Shown piece after piece: positions 1 to 4,977 of a DNA stretch of 6,524 nucleotides. The position numbers and the translations under genes are program-made. Within the stretch, counting starts at the first letter, position 1; every line of letters begins with the position of its first letter. This stretch comes from Solirubrobacterales bacterium (GTDB taxonomy: Bacteria; Actinomycetota; Thermoleophilia; Solirubrobacterales; Solirubrobacteraceae): the NCBI GenBank assembly GCA_025963955.1, contig JAOPZU010000549.1, forward strand, positions 1-6,524, in the 5' to 3' direction. The notes beneath the pieces were generated by a model. It made no database searches and had not been told where the DNA came from. It saw only the letters and a program-made list of their open reading frames with translations.

Positions 1-504
1 ATCTCCAAGACGGATCTCGTCGACTGGGGCCGCCTGTCGGTGACCCAGAAGAAGAAGGACAAGCCGGACGCGGTGATCATGTTCATGGGCGCCAATGAGG
101 GCTTCCCGATGAAGAACGCCGCGGGCAAGGACGTCGCGTGCTGCGGCCCGGAGTGGGCGGCGATCTACGCCAACCGCGCGCGCCAGATGATGAACACCTA
201 CCGGGCGAGCGGCACGCACGTCTACTGGCTGACGATCCCCGGGCAGCGCACCGCAGGTCGGCAGAGGATCGCCAAGGTCGTCAACGCGGCGATCGAGGTC
301 GCCGCGCAGCCCTACCGCAAGCAGGTCACGGTCTTCGACACGATCCCGACCTTCACGCCGGGTGGGAGGTACCGCGACGCCATGGACGTGGGCGGCACCA
401 AGAAGATCGTCCGCCAGGCCGACGGCATCCACCTCAACGACGAGGGCGCCAAGCTGCTCTCCTCGCTGATGATCCGGCAGCTGCAGGCGGCCTTCACCTT
501 CTAG
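1..504 (+). CDS. SGNH/GDSL hydrolase, DUF459-like, C-terminal part (5' end outside window)
   Basis: The frame is open from base 1, so this is a gene cut by the window edge; 167 residues are visible. The protein looks like the C-terminal part of a DUF459-type SGNH hydrolase, a family of esterases/acyl hydrolases that is often exported or membrane-linked. Visible blocks are VIMFMGANE, with the block-III-type Asn at fragment residue 32, then a VYWLTIPGQR strand and the catalytic dyad motif DGIH (Asp141, His144) followed by LNDEGAKLL. The nucleophile Ser block would lie upstream of the window. The usual GAND appears as GANE. A GTG at 40 is only an internal codon, because the reading frame and the family-like segment DLVDWGRL continue upstream of it. 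The stop TAG at 502-504 overlaps the stop of the convergent GFA gene. Substrate unknown; SGNH fold confident, DUF459 placement likely. Confidence 0.8.
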   Translation: MSKTDLVDWGRLSVTQKKKDKPDAVIMFMGANEGFPMKNAAGKDVACCGPEWAAIYANRARQMMNTYRASGTHVYWLTIPGQRTAGRQRIAKVVNAAIEVAAQPYRKQVTVFDTIPTFTPGGRYRDAMDVGGTKKIVRQADGIHLNDEGAKLLSSLMIRQLQAAFTF

Positions 505-917
505 GCGGGCAGGCGCCCGTCGTGCCGCGGGAGGCCGTCGTCCGGGATCGGCTCCCAGGCGGCGGCGTCGGCGACGAACTGGCGCGCCTGCGGGCGCACG
601 CCCGGGTCGCCGTCGATCGCGCCCAGGCGCACGACGAGGATCTCCCCGCTGTCGCGGTCCTCAGCGAAGACGGCCGACCCGCAACGGCGGCAGAAGTCCT
701 TGACGAGTCCGCTGCCGGCGTCCCAGCGCCCGACGTCCTCGGCCCCCGAGAGCAGCCGCAGCGAGCCCGGCGCCAGCCGGCCGGAGGCCTGGGCGGCGGT
801 CCCCGTGCGGTGCTGGCAGCGGGTGCAGTGGCAGTAGGCGGCGGCGACGAGGGGCGCATCGATCGCGAAGCGGACCGCCCCGCAGCCGCAGCCGCCGGTG
901 AGGGTGGGGGAGGACAT
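501..917 (-). CDS. GFA-domain zinc protein (glutathione-dependent formaldehyde-activating enzyme family)
   Basis: A 138-residue protein with the full cysteine pattern of the GFA fold: CxC at residues 10 and 12 (in GGCGCGAVRF), CxCxxC at 29, 31 and 34 (YCHCTRC), and CxxC at 76 and 79 (FCRRCGSAVF). In the founding member these cysteines hold structural and catalytic zinc, and the enzyme joins formaldehyde to glutathione. Most GFA-domain proteins have no proven activity, and Actinomycetota usually carry mycothiol rather than glutathione, so the literal substrate is doubtful. The ATG at 917 is chosen over an in-frame ATG at 941 because family members begin a few residues before GGCGCG and because TACCGT lies 6 bp upstream of 917, fitting a leaderless transcript. 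It is divergent from the FKBP gene and overlaps the SGNH gene tail to tail. Confidence 0.88.
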   Translation of the reverse strand: MSSPTLTGGCGCGAVRFAIDAPLVAAAYCHCTRCQHRTGTAAQASGRLAPGSLRLLSGAEDVGRWDAGSGLVKDFCRRCGSAVFAEDRDSGEILVVRLGAIDGDPGVRPQARQFVADAAAWEPIPDDGLPRHDGRLPA

Positions 918-923
918 GCCGGG

Positions 924-929
924 ACGGTA
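924..929 (-). promoter_or_regulatory. -10 box of the GFA gene (TACCGT), leaderless type
   Basis: On the minus strand TACCGT matches TANNNT and ends 6 bp before the ATG at 917, so transcription would start at or next to the start codon. No Shine-Dalgarno sequence is present. It shares two bases with the FKBP -10 box on the other strand. No convincing -35 is seen. Confidence 0.6.
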
Positions 930-933
930 GCCT
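928..933 (+). promoter_or_regulatory. -10 box of the FKBP gene (TAGCCT), leaderless type
   Basis: TAGCCT matches TANNNT and ends 6 bp before the ATG at 940, predicting a leaderless mRNA. There is no Shine-Dalgarno sequence. Any -35 contact would fall inside the first codons of the divergent GFA gene; none is obvious. Confidence 0.6.
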
Positions 934-939
934 CTGGCC

Positions 940-1320
940 ATGCCCGAGAACGAGAAGCCCGTCGTCGAGATCCCCGTCGGCCAGGACCCGTCCTACCAGC
1001 TCGAGCTCGACGATCTCGTCGTGGGTGAGGGCGAGGAGGCCGCGGCCGGTCACACGGTCGAGGTGCACTACGTCGGCCACGCCTGGAGCGACGGCAAGCA
1101 GTTCGACGCCTCCTGGGACCGCGGCGACACCTTCAAGTTCGGCCTCGGCAAGGGGCAGGTCATCGAGGGCTGGGACAAGGGCGTGGCCGGGATGAAGGTC
1201 GGCGGCCGCCGCCGCATCACCATCCCGCCGATGATGGCCTACGGCAAGCGCGGCGCCCCGGGCGCCATCGGTCCCGACGAGACGCTCGTCTTCGTCGTGG
1301 ACCTCATCGGCGTGCGCTGA
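940..1320 (+). CDS. FKBP-type peptidyl-prolyl cis-trans isomerase
   Basis: A 126-residue single-domain FKBP, which catalyses cis-trans isomerisation of Xaa-Pro bonds during protein folding. The first 20 or so residues are a polar extension and the FKBP domain follows to the end. Ligand-pocket residues known from FKBP12 are all recognisable: Tyr44 (VHYVG), Phe55-Asp56 (KQFDAS), Phe65/Phe67, Val74-Ile75 and Trp78 (GQVIEGWDKGV), Tyr101 (AYGKRG), Ile110 (GAIGP) and Phe118 (LVFVVDL). An active, FK506-binding-type isomerase is therefore expected. No signal peptide or lipobox is seen, so it is probably cytoplasmic. The ATG at 940 follows a -10 box by 6 bp. The gene is divergent from the GFA gene and convergent with the SDR gene, with only 9 bp between the two stops. 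Whether it functions with GFA is unknown. Confidence 0.95.
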   Translation: MPENEKPVVEIPVGQDPSYQLELDDLVVGEGEEAAAGHTVEVHYVGHAWSDGKQFDASWDRGDTFKFGLGKGQVIEGWDKGVAGMKVGGRRRITIPPMMAYGKRGAPGAIGPDETLVFVVDLIGVR

Positions 1321-1337
1321 GCCGCCGCCTCAGGCGC
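1314..1337. terminator. Possible bidirectional terminator hairpin between FKBP and SDR genes
   Basis: GCGCTGAG (1314-1321) can pair with CTCA plus GCGC (1329-1337) with one bulged G and a 7-nt loop. The two stop codons pair with each other: TGA at 1318-1320 with TCA at 1330-1332. There is no T-tract on either side, so terminator function is uncertain. Confidence 0.35.
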
Positions 1338-2283
1338 TGAGGGCGTCGAGGGCGGCGACGAGGCGCTCGCCGTCGTCCGCGCCGCCGCGGGTGCTCGGCA
1401 GCAGGTGGACCGGCCGCGGCGTCCGGTCGTGCCAGAAGACGCCGGTGCTCCGCGCCGGCTCGGCCGCCGCGCCGAGCCACACGATTGTGTCCGCCCCCTG
1501 CTCCGGGGTCCGCAGCGCGGGTCCGAGCAGACGGTGGAAGCGCGGCAGCGACGTCTCCACGCCGGGGGTGTCCGCCCAGCCGGGGTGCATCGCGTGCGCG
1601 ACGACGCCTGTAGCGGCCAGCGCCGCGCCCCACGCCTGCGTCAGGACGACCTGCGCGCGCTTGGTGCGCGCGTAGACGGCGACGGGCGCGTACGCCTCCT
1701 GCTCGGACTGCAGGTCGTCGAGGCGCAGCTTCTGCCCGTACATGCCGCCGGAGGAGACGGTGATGATGCGGGCCGGCGCGCTGTGGACGAGCAGCTCCCG
1801 CAGTCCCTCCGTGAGCACGTAGGTCCCCAGGACGTTCGTGGCGAAGGTCAGCTCGAACCCGTCGGGCGAGCGCTCACGGGTGGGCGCCATGACCCCGGCG
1901 TTGTTGACGAGCACGTGCAGCGCGCGCTCCTGCGCCAGGACGGTGCGCACCGCCGCGCGGACGGAGTCCAGGTCGCCGAGGTCCGCCAGGACGACGGCGA
2001 CGTCCGCGTTGCCCGTGGCGGCGACGATGGCCGCGCGGGCGGCCTCGGCCCGCTCCGCGCTGCGGCCGAGCAGCAGGACGCGGGCGCCAAGGGCGGCGAA
2101 GCGCTCGGCGGCCGCGCGCCCGATGCCCCCGCTCGCGCCGGTGACGAGCACGACGCGGCCCTCCATCTGCGGCAGGTCGGCCCCGCGGCCGGGCCAGCCG
2201 CGTCGCCGCAGCTCGTAGCCGACGCGGGTGTAGCCGGGGGCGACCGTGAGGTCGAGCGCGCGGTCCAGGACGGAGTTGAGCAC
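1330..2283 (-). CDS. Short-chain dehydrogenase/reductase, DHRS12-like
   Basis: A 317-residue NAD(P)-dependent SDR. The Rossmann motif TGASGGIG spans residues 48-55, NNAG 127-130, the catalytic Ser is 178 (ITVSSGGM), and Tyr204/Lys208 form YxxxK (VYARTK). From the catalytic Ser onward it follows human DHRS12 unusually closely from memory: SSGGM, DLQSE, KRxQVVLT, MHPGWADTPGV, QGADT, then a DRxP segment near the C-terminus. The GTG at 2283 is preferred over the ATG at 2166 because residues 1-39 (containing APGYTRVGYELRRR) form the amphipathic N-terminal lead-in that DHRS12-type proteins carry before the Rossmann fold; the ATG would delete it. No clear Shine-Dalgarno or TANNNT box precedes the GTG. 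The reaction is presumably alcohol/ketone interconversion on a lipophilic substrate; the actual substrate is unknown. Divergent from the small membrane protein gene (54 bp). Confidence 0.88.
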   Translation of the reverse strand: MLNSVLDRALDLTVAPGYTRVGYELRRRGWPGRGADLPQMEGRVVLVTGASGGIGRAAAERFAALGARVLLLGRSAERAEAARAAIVAATGNADVAVVLADLGDLDSVRAAVRTVLAQERALHVLVNNAGVMAPTRERSPDGFELTFATNVLGTYVLTEGLRELLVHSAPARIITVSSGGMYGQKLRLDDLQSEQEAYAPVAVYARTKRAQVVLTQAWGAALAATGVVAHAMHPGWADTPGVETSLPRFHRLLGPALRTPEQGADTIVWLGAAAEPARSTGVFWHDRTPRPVHLLPSTRGGADDGERLVAALDALSA

Positions 2284-2325
2284 AAGGGGTATCCGGGAGC
2301 GCGGGCGCGCCGGATCAGTCGCTGG

Positions 2326-2331
2326 CAGACT
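2326..2331 (+). promoter_or_regulatory. Candidate -10 box (CAGACT) of the small membrane protein gene
   Basis: CAGACT keeps the conserved second A and final T of a -10 hexamer and ends exactly 6 bp before the GTG at 2338, the same spacing as the boxes before 917, 940 and 3090. The first base departs from consensus, so support comes mainly from position. Confidence 0.35.
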
Positions 2332-2337
2332 GGTGGG

Positions 2338-2601
2338 GTGGCCCGACAGCGCAACCGGCAGCGGCAGTCCCAGGAGGCGGCGGCGCAGAAGCTCGAGGAC
2401 GAGCTCGCCGCGCAGCGCCGGGCGGGCCGCGGGTGGATCATCCGCGCGCTGATCGCGGTCGTCCTCGGCAGCCTTCTCGGGCTCGTCTTCAAGCCGATGT
2501 TCGCCGTCGGCACGCTGGTCGCGCTGGTCTGCGTCGGACTCGCGCTGCGGGAGGGGATCCGCGCGCAGCTGCGCGAGAACGCGGCCCGCCGCAGCGCCTA
2601 G
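2338..2601 (+). CDS. Small two-helix membrane protein of unknown function
   Basis: An 87-residue protein I do not recognise. Residues 2-31 are rich in Arg, Gln, Glu and Ala without Pro or Gly until residue 30, and may form a charged helix or short coiled coil. Residues 33-51 (WIIRALIAVVLGSLLGLVF) and about 54-70 are two hydrophobic stretches separated by Lys-Pro, which reads as a tight transmembrane hairpin. Residues 71-87 are a basic tail. Both termini are positively charged, so both are probably cytoplasmic. The GTG at 2338 is the only start codon before the helices (the next Met is residue 54). The reading frame stays open far upstream, but there it is antisense to the SDR gene and of shadow composition. 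It lies 16 bp before the SRPBCC gene. It may be a gene of its own or the first of a short operon. Confidence 0.7.
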   Translation: MARQRNRQRQSQEAAAQKLEDELAAQRRAGRGWIIRALIAVVLGSLLGLVFKPMFAVGTLVALVCVGLALREGIRAQLRENAARRSA

Positions 2602-2604
2602 ATA

Positions 2605-2610
2605 TATCGT
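2605..2610 (+). promoter_or_regulatory. -10 box of the SRPBCC gene (TATCGT), leaderless type
   Basis: TATCGT lies in an unusually A+T-rich patch (GATATATCGT) directly after the upstream stop codon and ends 7 bp before the ATG at 2618. No Shine-Dalgarno sequence precedes the ATG. The gene may thus have its own promoter instead of depending only on read-through from 2338. Confidence 0.55.
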
Positions 2611-2617
2611 CGGCCGC

Positions 2618-3052
2618 ATGTCCGACATCACCCTTGAGCGGGACGTGCCCGGCACGCCGGAGCAGGTCGCCGCCCTCGTGACCGACCTGGCGCGCTGGCC
2701 CGAGTGGTTCGCGCTGCACAAGGGCTGGATCGGGGACGTCCCGACTCGCGCCGCCGTCGGCGTGGGCTTCAAGCACAAGGTCCGCGTCCTCGGCGTCCCC
2801 GCGGACGTCACCTGGGAGGTCGTGGAACTGCAGCTCCCGGAGCGCGTCGTCCTGAAGGGCAAAGGCTCCAAGCGGACGAGCATGCGCGTCGACTTCCGCA
2901 TCTCCGCGCGGCCGGGCGGCAGCCGCGTCGCGATCGAGGCGCAGGTCGGCGGGCTCGTGCTGAAGCCCGTCGGCGCGCAGCTCGACACCTGGCTCGACGT
3001 CCGGGTCGATCGGACCCTCGACCGCCTCGAGGAGCTGCTCGCGGCGTCCTGA
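2618..3052 (+). CDS. SRPBCC (START/Bet v 1-like) protein, Rv0910 type
   Basis: A 144-residue SRPBCC-fold protein; the fold is a helix-grip with a deep hydrophobic cavity that binds lipids or polyketides. Landmarks are the N-terminal strand TLERDVPGTPEQVAALVTD, the aromatic segment RWPEWFALHKGW (26-37), central strands and a C-terminal helix (about 125-144) that would close the cavity. Order and motifs resemble mycobacterial Rv0910, described as the toxin of the Rv0909/Rv0910 pair: the DLxRxxEWxxxHK segment, a central Gly-Val/Met-Pro turn before a Trp strand, and the late GGxxLxPxG segment. No Rv0909-like antitoxin (a short soluble protein) is next to it; the preceding gene encodes a membrane hairpin. 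A ligand-binding or accessory role beside the P450 is an equally good reading. Its stop codon touches the first P450 operator. Confidence 0.85.
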   Translation: MSDITLERDVPGTPEQVAALVTDLARWPEWFALHKGWIGDVPTRAAVGVGFKHKVRVLGVPADVTWEVVELQLPERVVLKGKGSKRTSMRVDFRISARPGGSRVAIEAQVGGLVLKPVGAQLDTWLDVRVDRTLDRLEELLAAS

Positions 3053-3071
3053 CTTGACACTGTGTCAAGTC
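3051..3071. promoter_or_regulatory. Operator O1: perfect 10-bp-arm palindrome over the P450 -35 box
   Basis: GACTTGACAC and its exact reverse complement GTGTCAAGTC flank one central T at 3061. The palindrome contains the -35 hexamer TTGACA (3054-3059) and begins within the SRPBCC stop codon. A one-base centre rules out a normal hairpin loop, so a dimeric DNA-binding protein is the likely reader. Size and symmetry fit a TetR-family repressor (inference). Confidence 0.75.
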
Positions 3072-3083
3072 GCCCGCTACCTT
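3054..3083 (+). promoter_or_regulatory. Sigma-70-type promoter of the P450 gene
   Basis: The -35 is TTGACA (3054-3059), followed by an 18-bp spacer and -10 TACCTT (3078-3083), which ends 6 bp before the ATG at 3090. This is the best complete promoter in the window and predicts a leaderless mRNA starting at the ATG. Both ends are covered by palindromes, so transcription is probably repressed until an inducer appears. Confidence 0.7.
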
Positions 3084-3096
3084 GACACCATGTCAA
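3082..3096. promoter_or_regulatory. Operator O2: TTGACA/TGTCAA palindrome over the P450 start site
   Basis: TTGACA (3082-3087) and TGTCAA (3091-3096) are exact reverse complements around CCA. The core half-sites are those of O1, with a wider central spacing than in O1. Its centre is 28 bp from that of O1. It covers the last bases of the -10 box, the predicted transcription start and the ATG, the classical position for blocking initiation. Confidence 0.65.
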
Positions 3097-4322
3097 CTTC
3101 TGAGGCGATGGATCTCCAGGCGCTGCGGGTCGCCGACAACGAGCTGTGGGCGGAAGGCCCGCCGCACGAGGTCTTCCGCGAGCTGCGCCAGAGGTGCCCC
3201 GTGCACTGGAGCAGCGGCATCAGCCAGACGCCGGAGGACGCCGGCTTCTGGTCGGTGACCCGCGCGGAGGACGTGCACACGGTCAGCCGCGACTGGCAGA
3301 CCTACTCGTCCGCGTCGAACTTCCTCATCACCGATCACGGCGTGCCCATGGACCTGCTGAAGGGCATGTTCATCGGGATGGACCCGCCGATGCACGACCG
3401 CATCAAGGCGCTGTTCCAGCGGGCGTTCACCCCGAAGGCGATCGCCCAGCACGAGGCGGCGATCCGCGAGATCACGGCCGGCGTCATGGACGGGCTGGAG
3501 GGCCGCGAGGAGATCGACCTCGTGCTCGACGTCGCCCAGCCCGTCGTCGCCCGCGTGATCGGCAGCTTCATGGGCCTGGACCCCGAGGACGACAAGCCGT
3601 GGGCGGACGCGATCAACAAGCTGCTGGGCTTCGGCGATCCCGTGATCAACCCGGGCGGCATCGAGCAGCTCGTGATCGAGCACCTGCCGCCCATGCTCGA
3701 CAAGTGCATGGCGCTCATCAGCGATCGCCGCGCCAACCCCACCGACGACATGGTCAGCACGCTGGTCTTCGCCGACATCGACGGGGACACGCTCACCGAC
3801 TACGAGATCTTCGCCGGCTTCGTCCTGCTGATGGCGGCGGGCAACGACTCGACGAAGGCGACGTACACGAGCACGATGCGCGCGCTCATGGAGAACCCCG
3901 AGCAGCGCGAGCTGCTCGTCGAGGACCCGTCGCTCGTCCCCGGCGCGGTCGAGGAGGCGCTGCGGATGTTCCCGGCCTTCGCGCACTTCCGCCGCACCGC
4001 CACGAAGGACACCGAGCTCGGCGGCTGCCCGATCAAGGCGGGCGACAAGATCGCGCTGTGGTACCCGTCCTCCAACCGCGACGAGGAGCGGTACGAGGAC
4101 CCGGACACCTTCGACGTCCGGCGCAACCCGGAGCACCAGGCGTTCGGCGCGGGCGGCCGGCACTTCTGCCTCGGCACCGCCCTGGCGCGCCTGGAGCTCA
4201 AGATCCTCGTCGAGGAGACCGTGCGACGGTTCCCGCGCATGAGCCTGGCCGGCGAGCCCACCTGGGTCGTGTCGCAGTTCTCCAGCCAGCTCAAGCACCT
4301 GCCGGTGCGGCTGCACGGCTGA
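3090..4322 (+). CDS. Cytochrome P450 (soluble bacterial class I type)
   Basis: A 410-residue soluble P450 without a membrane anchor, the usual bacterial length. The I-helix motif is AAGNDST, with acid Asp253 and Ser254 at the usual Thr position, then Thr255. The K-helix ExxR is Glu289 to Arg292 (EALR). The haem loop FGAGGRHFCLG places the iron-binding Cys at residue 360. These indicate an active monooxygenase needing a ferredoxin and reductase, which are not in the window. The MFIGMDPPMHDRIKALFQRAFTP and DVRRNPEHQAFGAGG segments resemble actinobacterial P450s of the CYP124/125/142 neighbourhood that act on steroids, fatty acids or terpenoids; this placement is inference. The ATG at 3090 is chosen over an in-frame TTG at 3054, because the latter lies in the promoter and a -10 box sits 6 bp before 3090. 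Confidence 0.96.
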   Translation: MSTSEAMDLQALRVADNELWAEGPPHEVFRELRQRCPVHWSSGISQTPEDAGFWSVTRAEDVHTVSRDWQTYSSASNFLITDHGVPMDLLKGMFIGMDPPMHDRIKALFQRAFTPKAIAQHEAAIREITAGVMDGLEGREEIDLVLDVAQPVVARVIGSFMGLDPEDDKPWADAINKLLGFGDPVINPGGIEQLVIEHLPPMLDKCMALISDRRANPTDDMVSTLVFADIDGDTLTDYEIFAGFVLLMAAGNDSTKATYTSTMRALMENPEQRELLVEDPSLVPGAVEEALRMFPAFAHFRRTATKDTELGGCPIKAGDKIALWYPSSNRDEERYEDPDTFDVRRNPEHQAFGAGGRHFCLGTALARLELKILVEETVRRFPRMSLAGEPTWVVSQFSSQLKHLPVRLHG

Positions 4323-4328
4323 GGGAGG

Positions 4329-4353
4329 GGCCGGGCGGCGTCACCGCCCGGCC
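4329..4353. terminator. Bidirectional terminator-like hairpin between P450 and reductase genes
   Basis: GGCCGGGCGG (4329-4338) pairs perfectly with CCGCCCGGCC (4344-4353) around a 5-nt loop, CGTCA. The stop codon of the minus-strand gene (TCA, 4341-4343) lies in the loop. There is no T-tract, which is common for high-G+C terminators. It is placed to end both convergent transcripts. Confidence 0.6.
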
Positions 4354-4898
4354 GCGCGGTACCTCAGGTAGGTGACGCGCGAACCGAACGTCCGTGACTC
4401 GACCAGGTCGAGGTCGACGCGGTGGCCGGCCGGGAAGAACGGCCGGCCCCCGCCCACCGCCACCGGGTGGACGAAGAGCCGGTACTCGTCGATGAGCCCG
4501 AGCCGGGAGGCCTCCGCCGCAAGCGTGGCCCCGCCGACCGCCACGTCGCCGTTGACGGCCTCCCGGAGCGCGGCGAGCTCCGCGCGCAGCTCGCCGCGCG
4601 CGAGCGTCGTGTTCGTCCCGGTGACCGCGTCGAGCGTCCGCGAGAACACGACCTTCGGCAGCGCCTGCCAGATCTGCGCGAAGTCACGCGCGATCTCCGA
4701 CGGATCCTCACCCGCCGTCTCCCAGTAGGTCATGGTCTCGTAGAGGCGGCGCCCGAGCAGATGTCCGCCGAGCGGGCGCACCTGCTCGTTGTGGAAGCGG
4801 TGCAGCTCCTCGTCGGGGCGCGCCCAGTCGAAGGCGCCGTCCGGGCCGGCGATGTAGCCGTCGGTCGAGACGGACATCTCGTAGATCACCTTCGACAT
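4341..4898 (-). CDS. Dihydrofolate reductase-like protein (RibD C-terminal domain family)
   Basis: A 185-residue single-domain member of the RibD C-terminal/DHFR-like family, NADPH-dependent reductases related to dihydrofolate reductase. Seen are the N-terminal strand and turn MSVSTDGYIAGPDG (8-21), the LLGRRLYETMTYW helix region (47-59), VVFSRTLD, the nucleotide-binding GGAT (122-125) and HPVAVGGGRPFF (144-155), all in family order. Most such stand-alone proteins have no known substrate, and folate reduction should not be assumed. The start at 4898 is supported by the strongest ribosome-binding site in the window, AGGAGGA, 6 bp before the ATG. Unlike its neighbours this gene therefore has an untranslated leader. 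It lies 79 bp downstream of tRNA-Ser on the same strand and converges on the P450 gene, with an 18-bp gap between stops. Confidence 0.9.
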   Translation of the reverse strand: MSKVIYEMSVSTDGYIAGPDGAFDWARPDEELHRFHNEQVRPLGGHLLGRRLYETMTYWETAGEDPSEIARDFAQIWQALPKVVFSRTLDAVTGTNTTLARGELRAELAALREAVNGDVAVGGATLAAEASRLGLIDEYRLFVHPVAVGGGRPFFPAGHRVDLDLVESRTFGSRVTYLRYRAAGR

Positions 4899-4904
4899 CG
4901 GCGT

Positions 4905-4911
4905 TCCTCCT
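4905..4911 (-). promoter_or_regulatory. Strong Shine-Dalgarno site (AGGAGGA) fixing the start at 4898
   Basis: On the minus strand AGGAGGA is followed by a 6-nt spacer (ACGCCG) and ATG. It is the only clear canonical ribosome-binding site I see in the window; the other genes with visible starts lack one. Confidence 0.85.
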
Positions 4912-4977
4912 GAAGCGGGGCGGGCGGTCGACCGGTAGGACGCGGACGGGGCCTGGAACTCATCGGGAGGGCGGCAG

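Noticed and set aside
506..519. Small stem CGGGC/GCCCG just after the SGNH stop
   Set aside because: Only 5 bp with a 4-nt loop and no T-tract; such stems are common by chance at this G+C content.
138..1028. 296-codon plus-strand frame across the SGNH/GFA junction
   Set aside because: Overlaps three recognised genes in other frames, with a low-complexity Arg/Gly/Ala composition and no domain.
1405..2601. Long plus-strand reading frame across the SDR gene
   Set aside because: Its upstream part is antisense to a well-supported SDR with all catalytic motifs and has the Arg/Gly/Ala/Pro-rich composition of a high-G+C shadow frame. Only the end, from 2338, looks like a real protein.
2284..3096. 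Extension of the SDR reading frame upstream to 3096
   Set aside because: The added residues are antisense to the membrane-protein and SRPBCC genes and show no domain; the SDR fold is complete from the GTG at 2283.
3093..4316. 407-codon minus-strand open frame opposite the P450 gene
   Set aside because: It mirrors the P450 coding sequence; its composition is dominated by Arg, Val, Leu, Asp and His repeats without any recognisable domain, as expected from the complementary frame of G+C-rich codons.
4925..4936. Short palindrome CGGTCGACCG upstream of the reductase gene
   Set aside because: Only 10 bp of G+C-rich symmetry, easily met by chance in this base composition, and not placed on a recognisable promoter.
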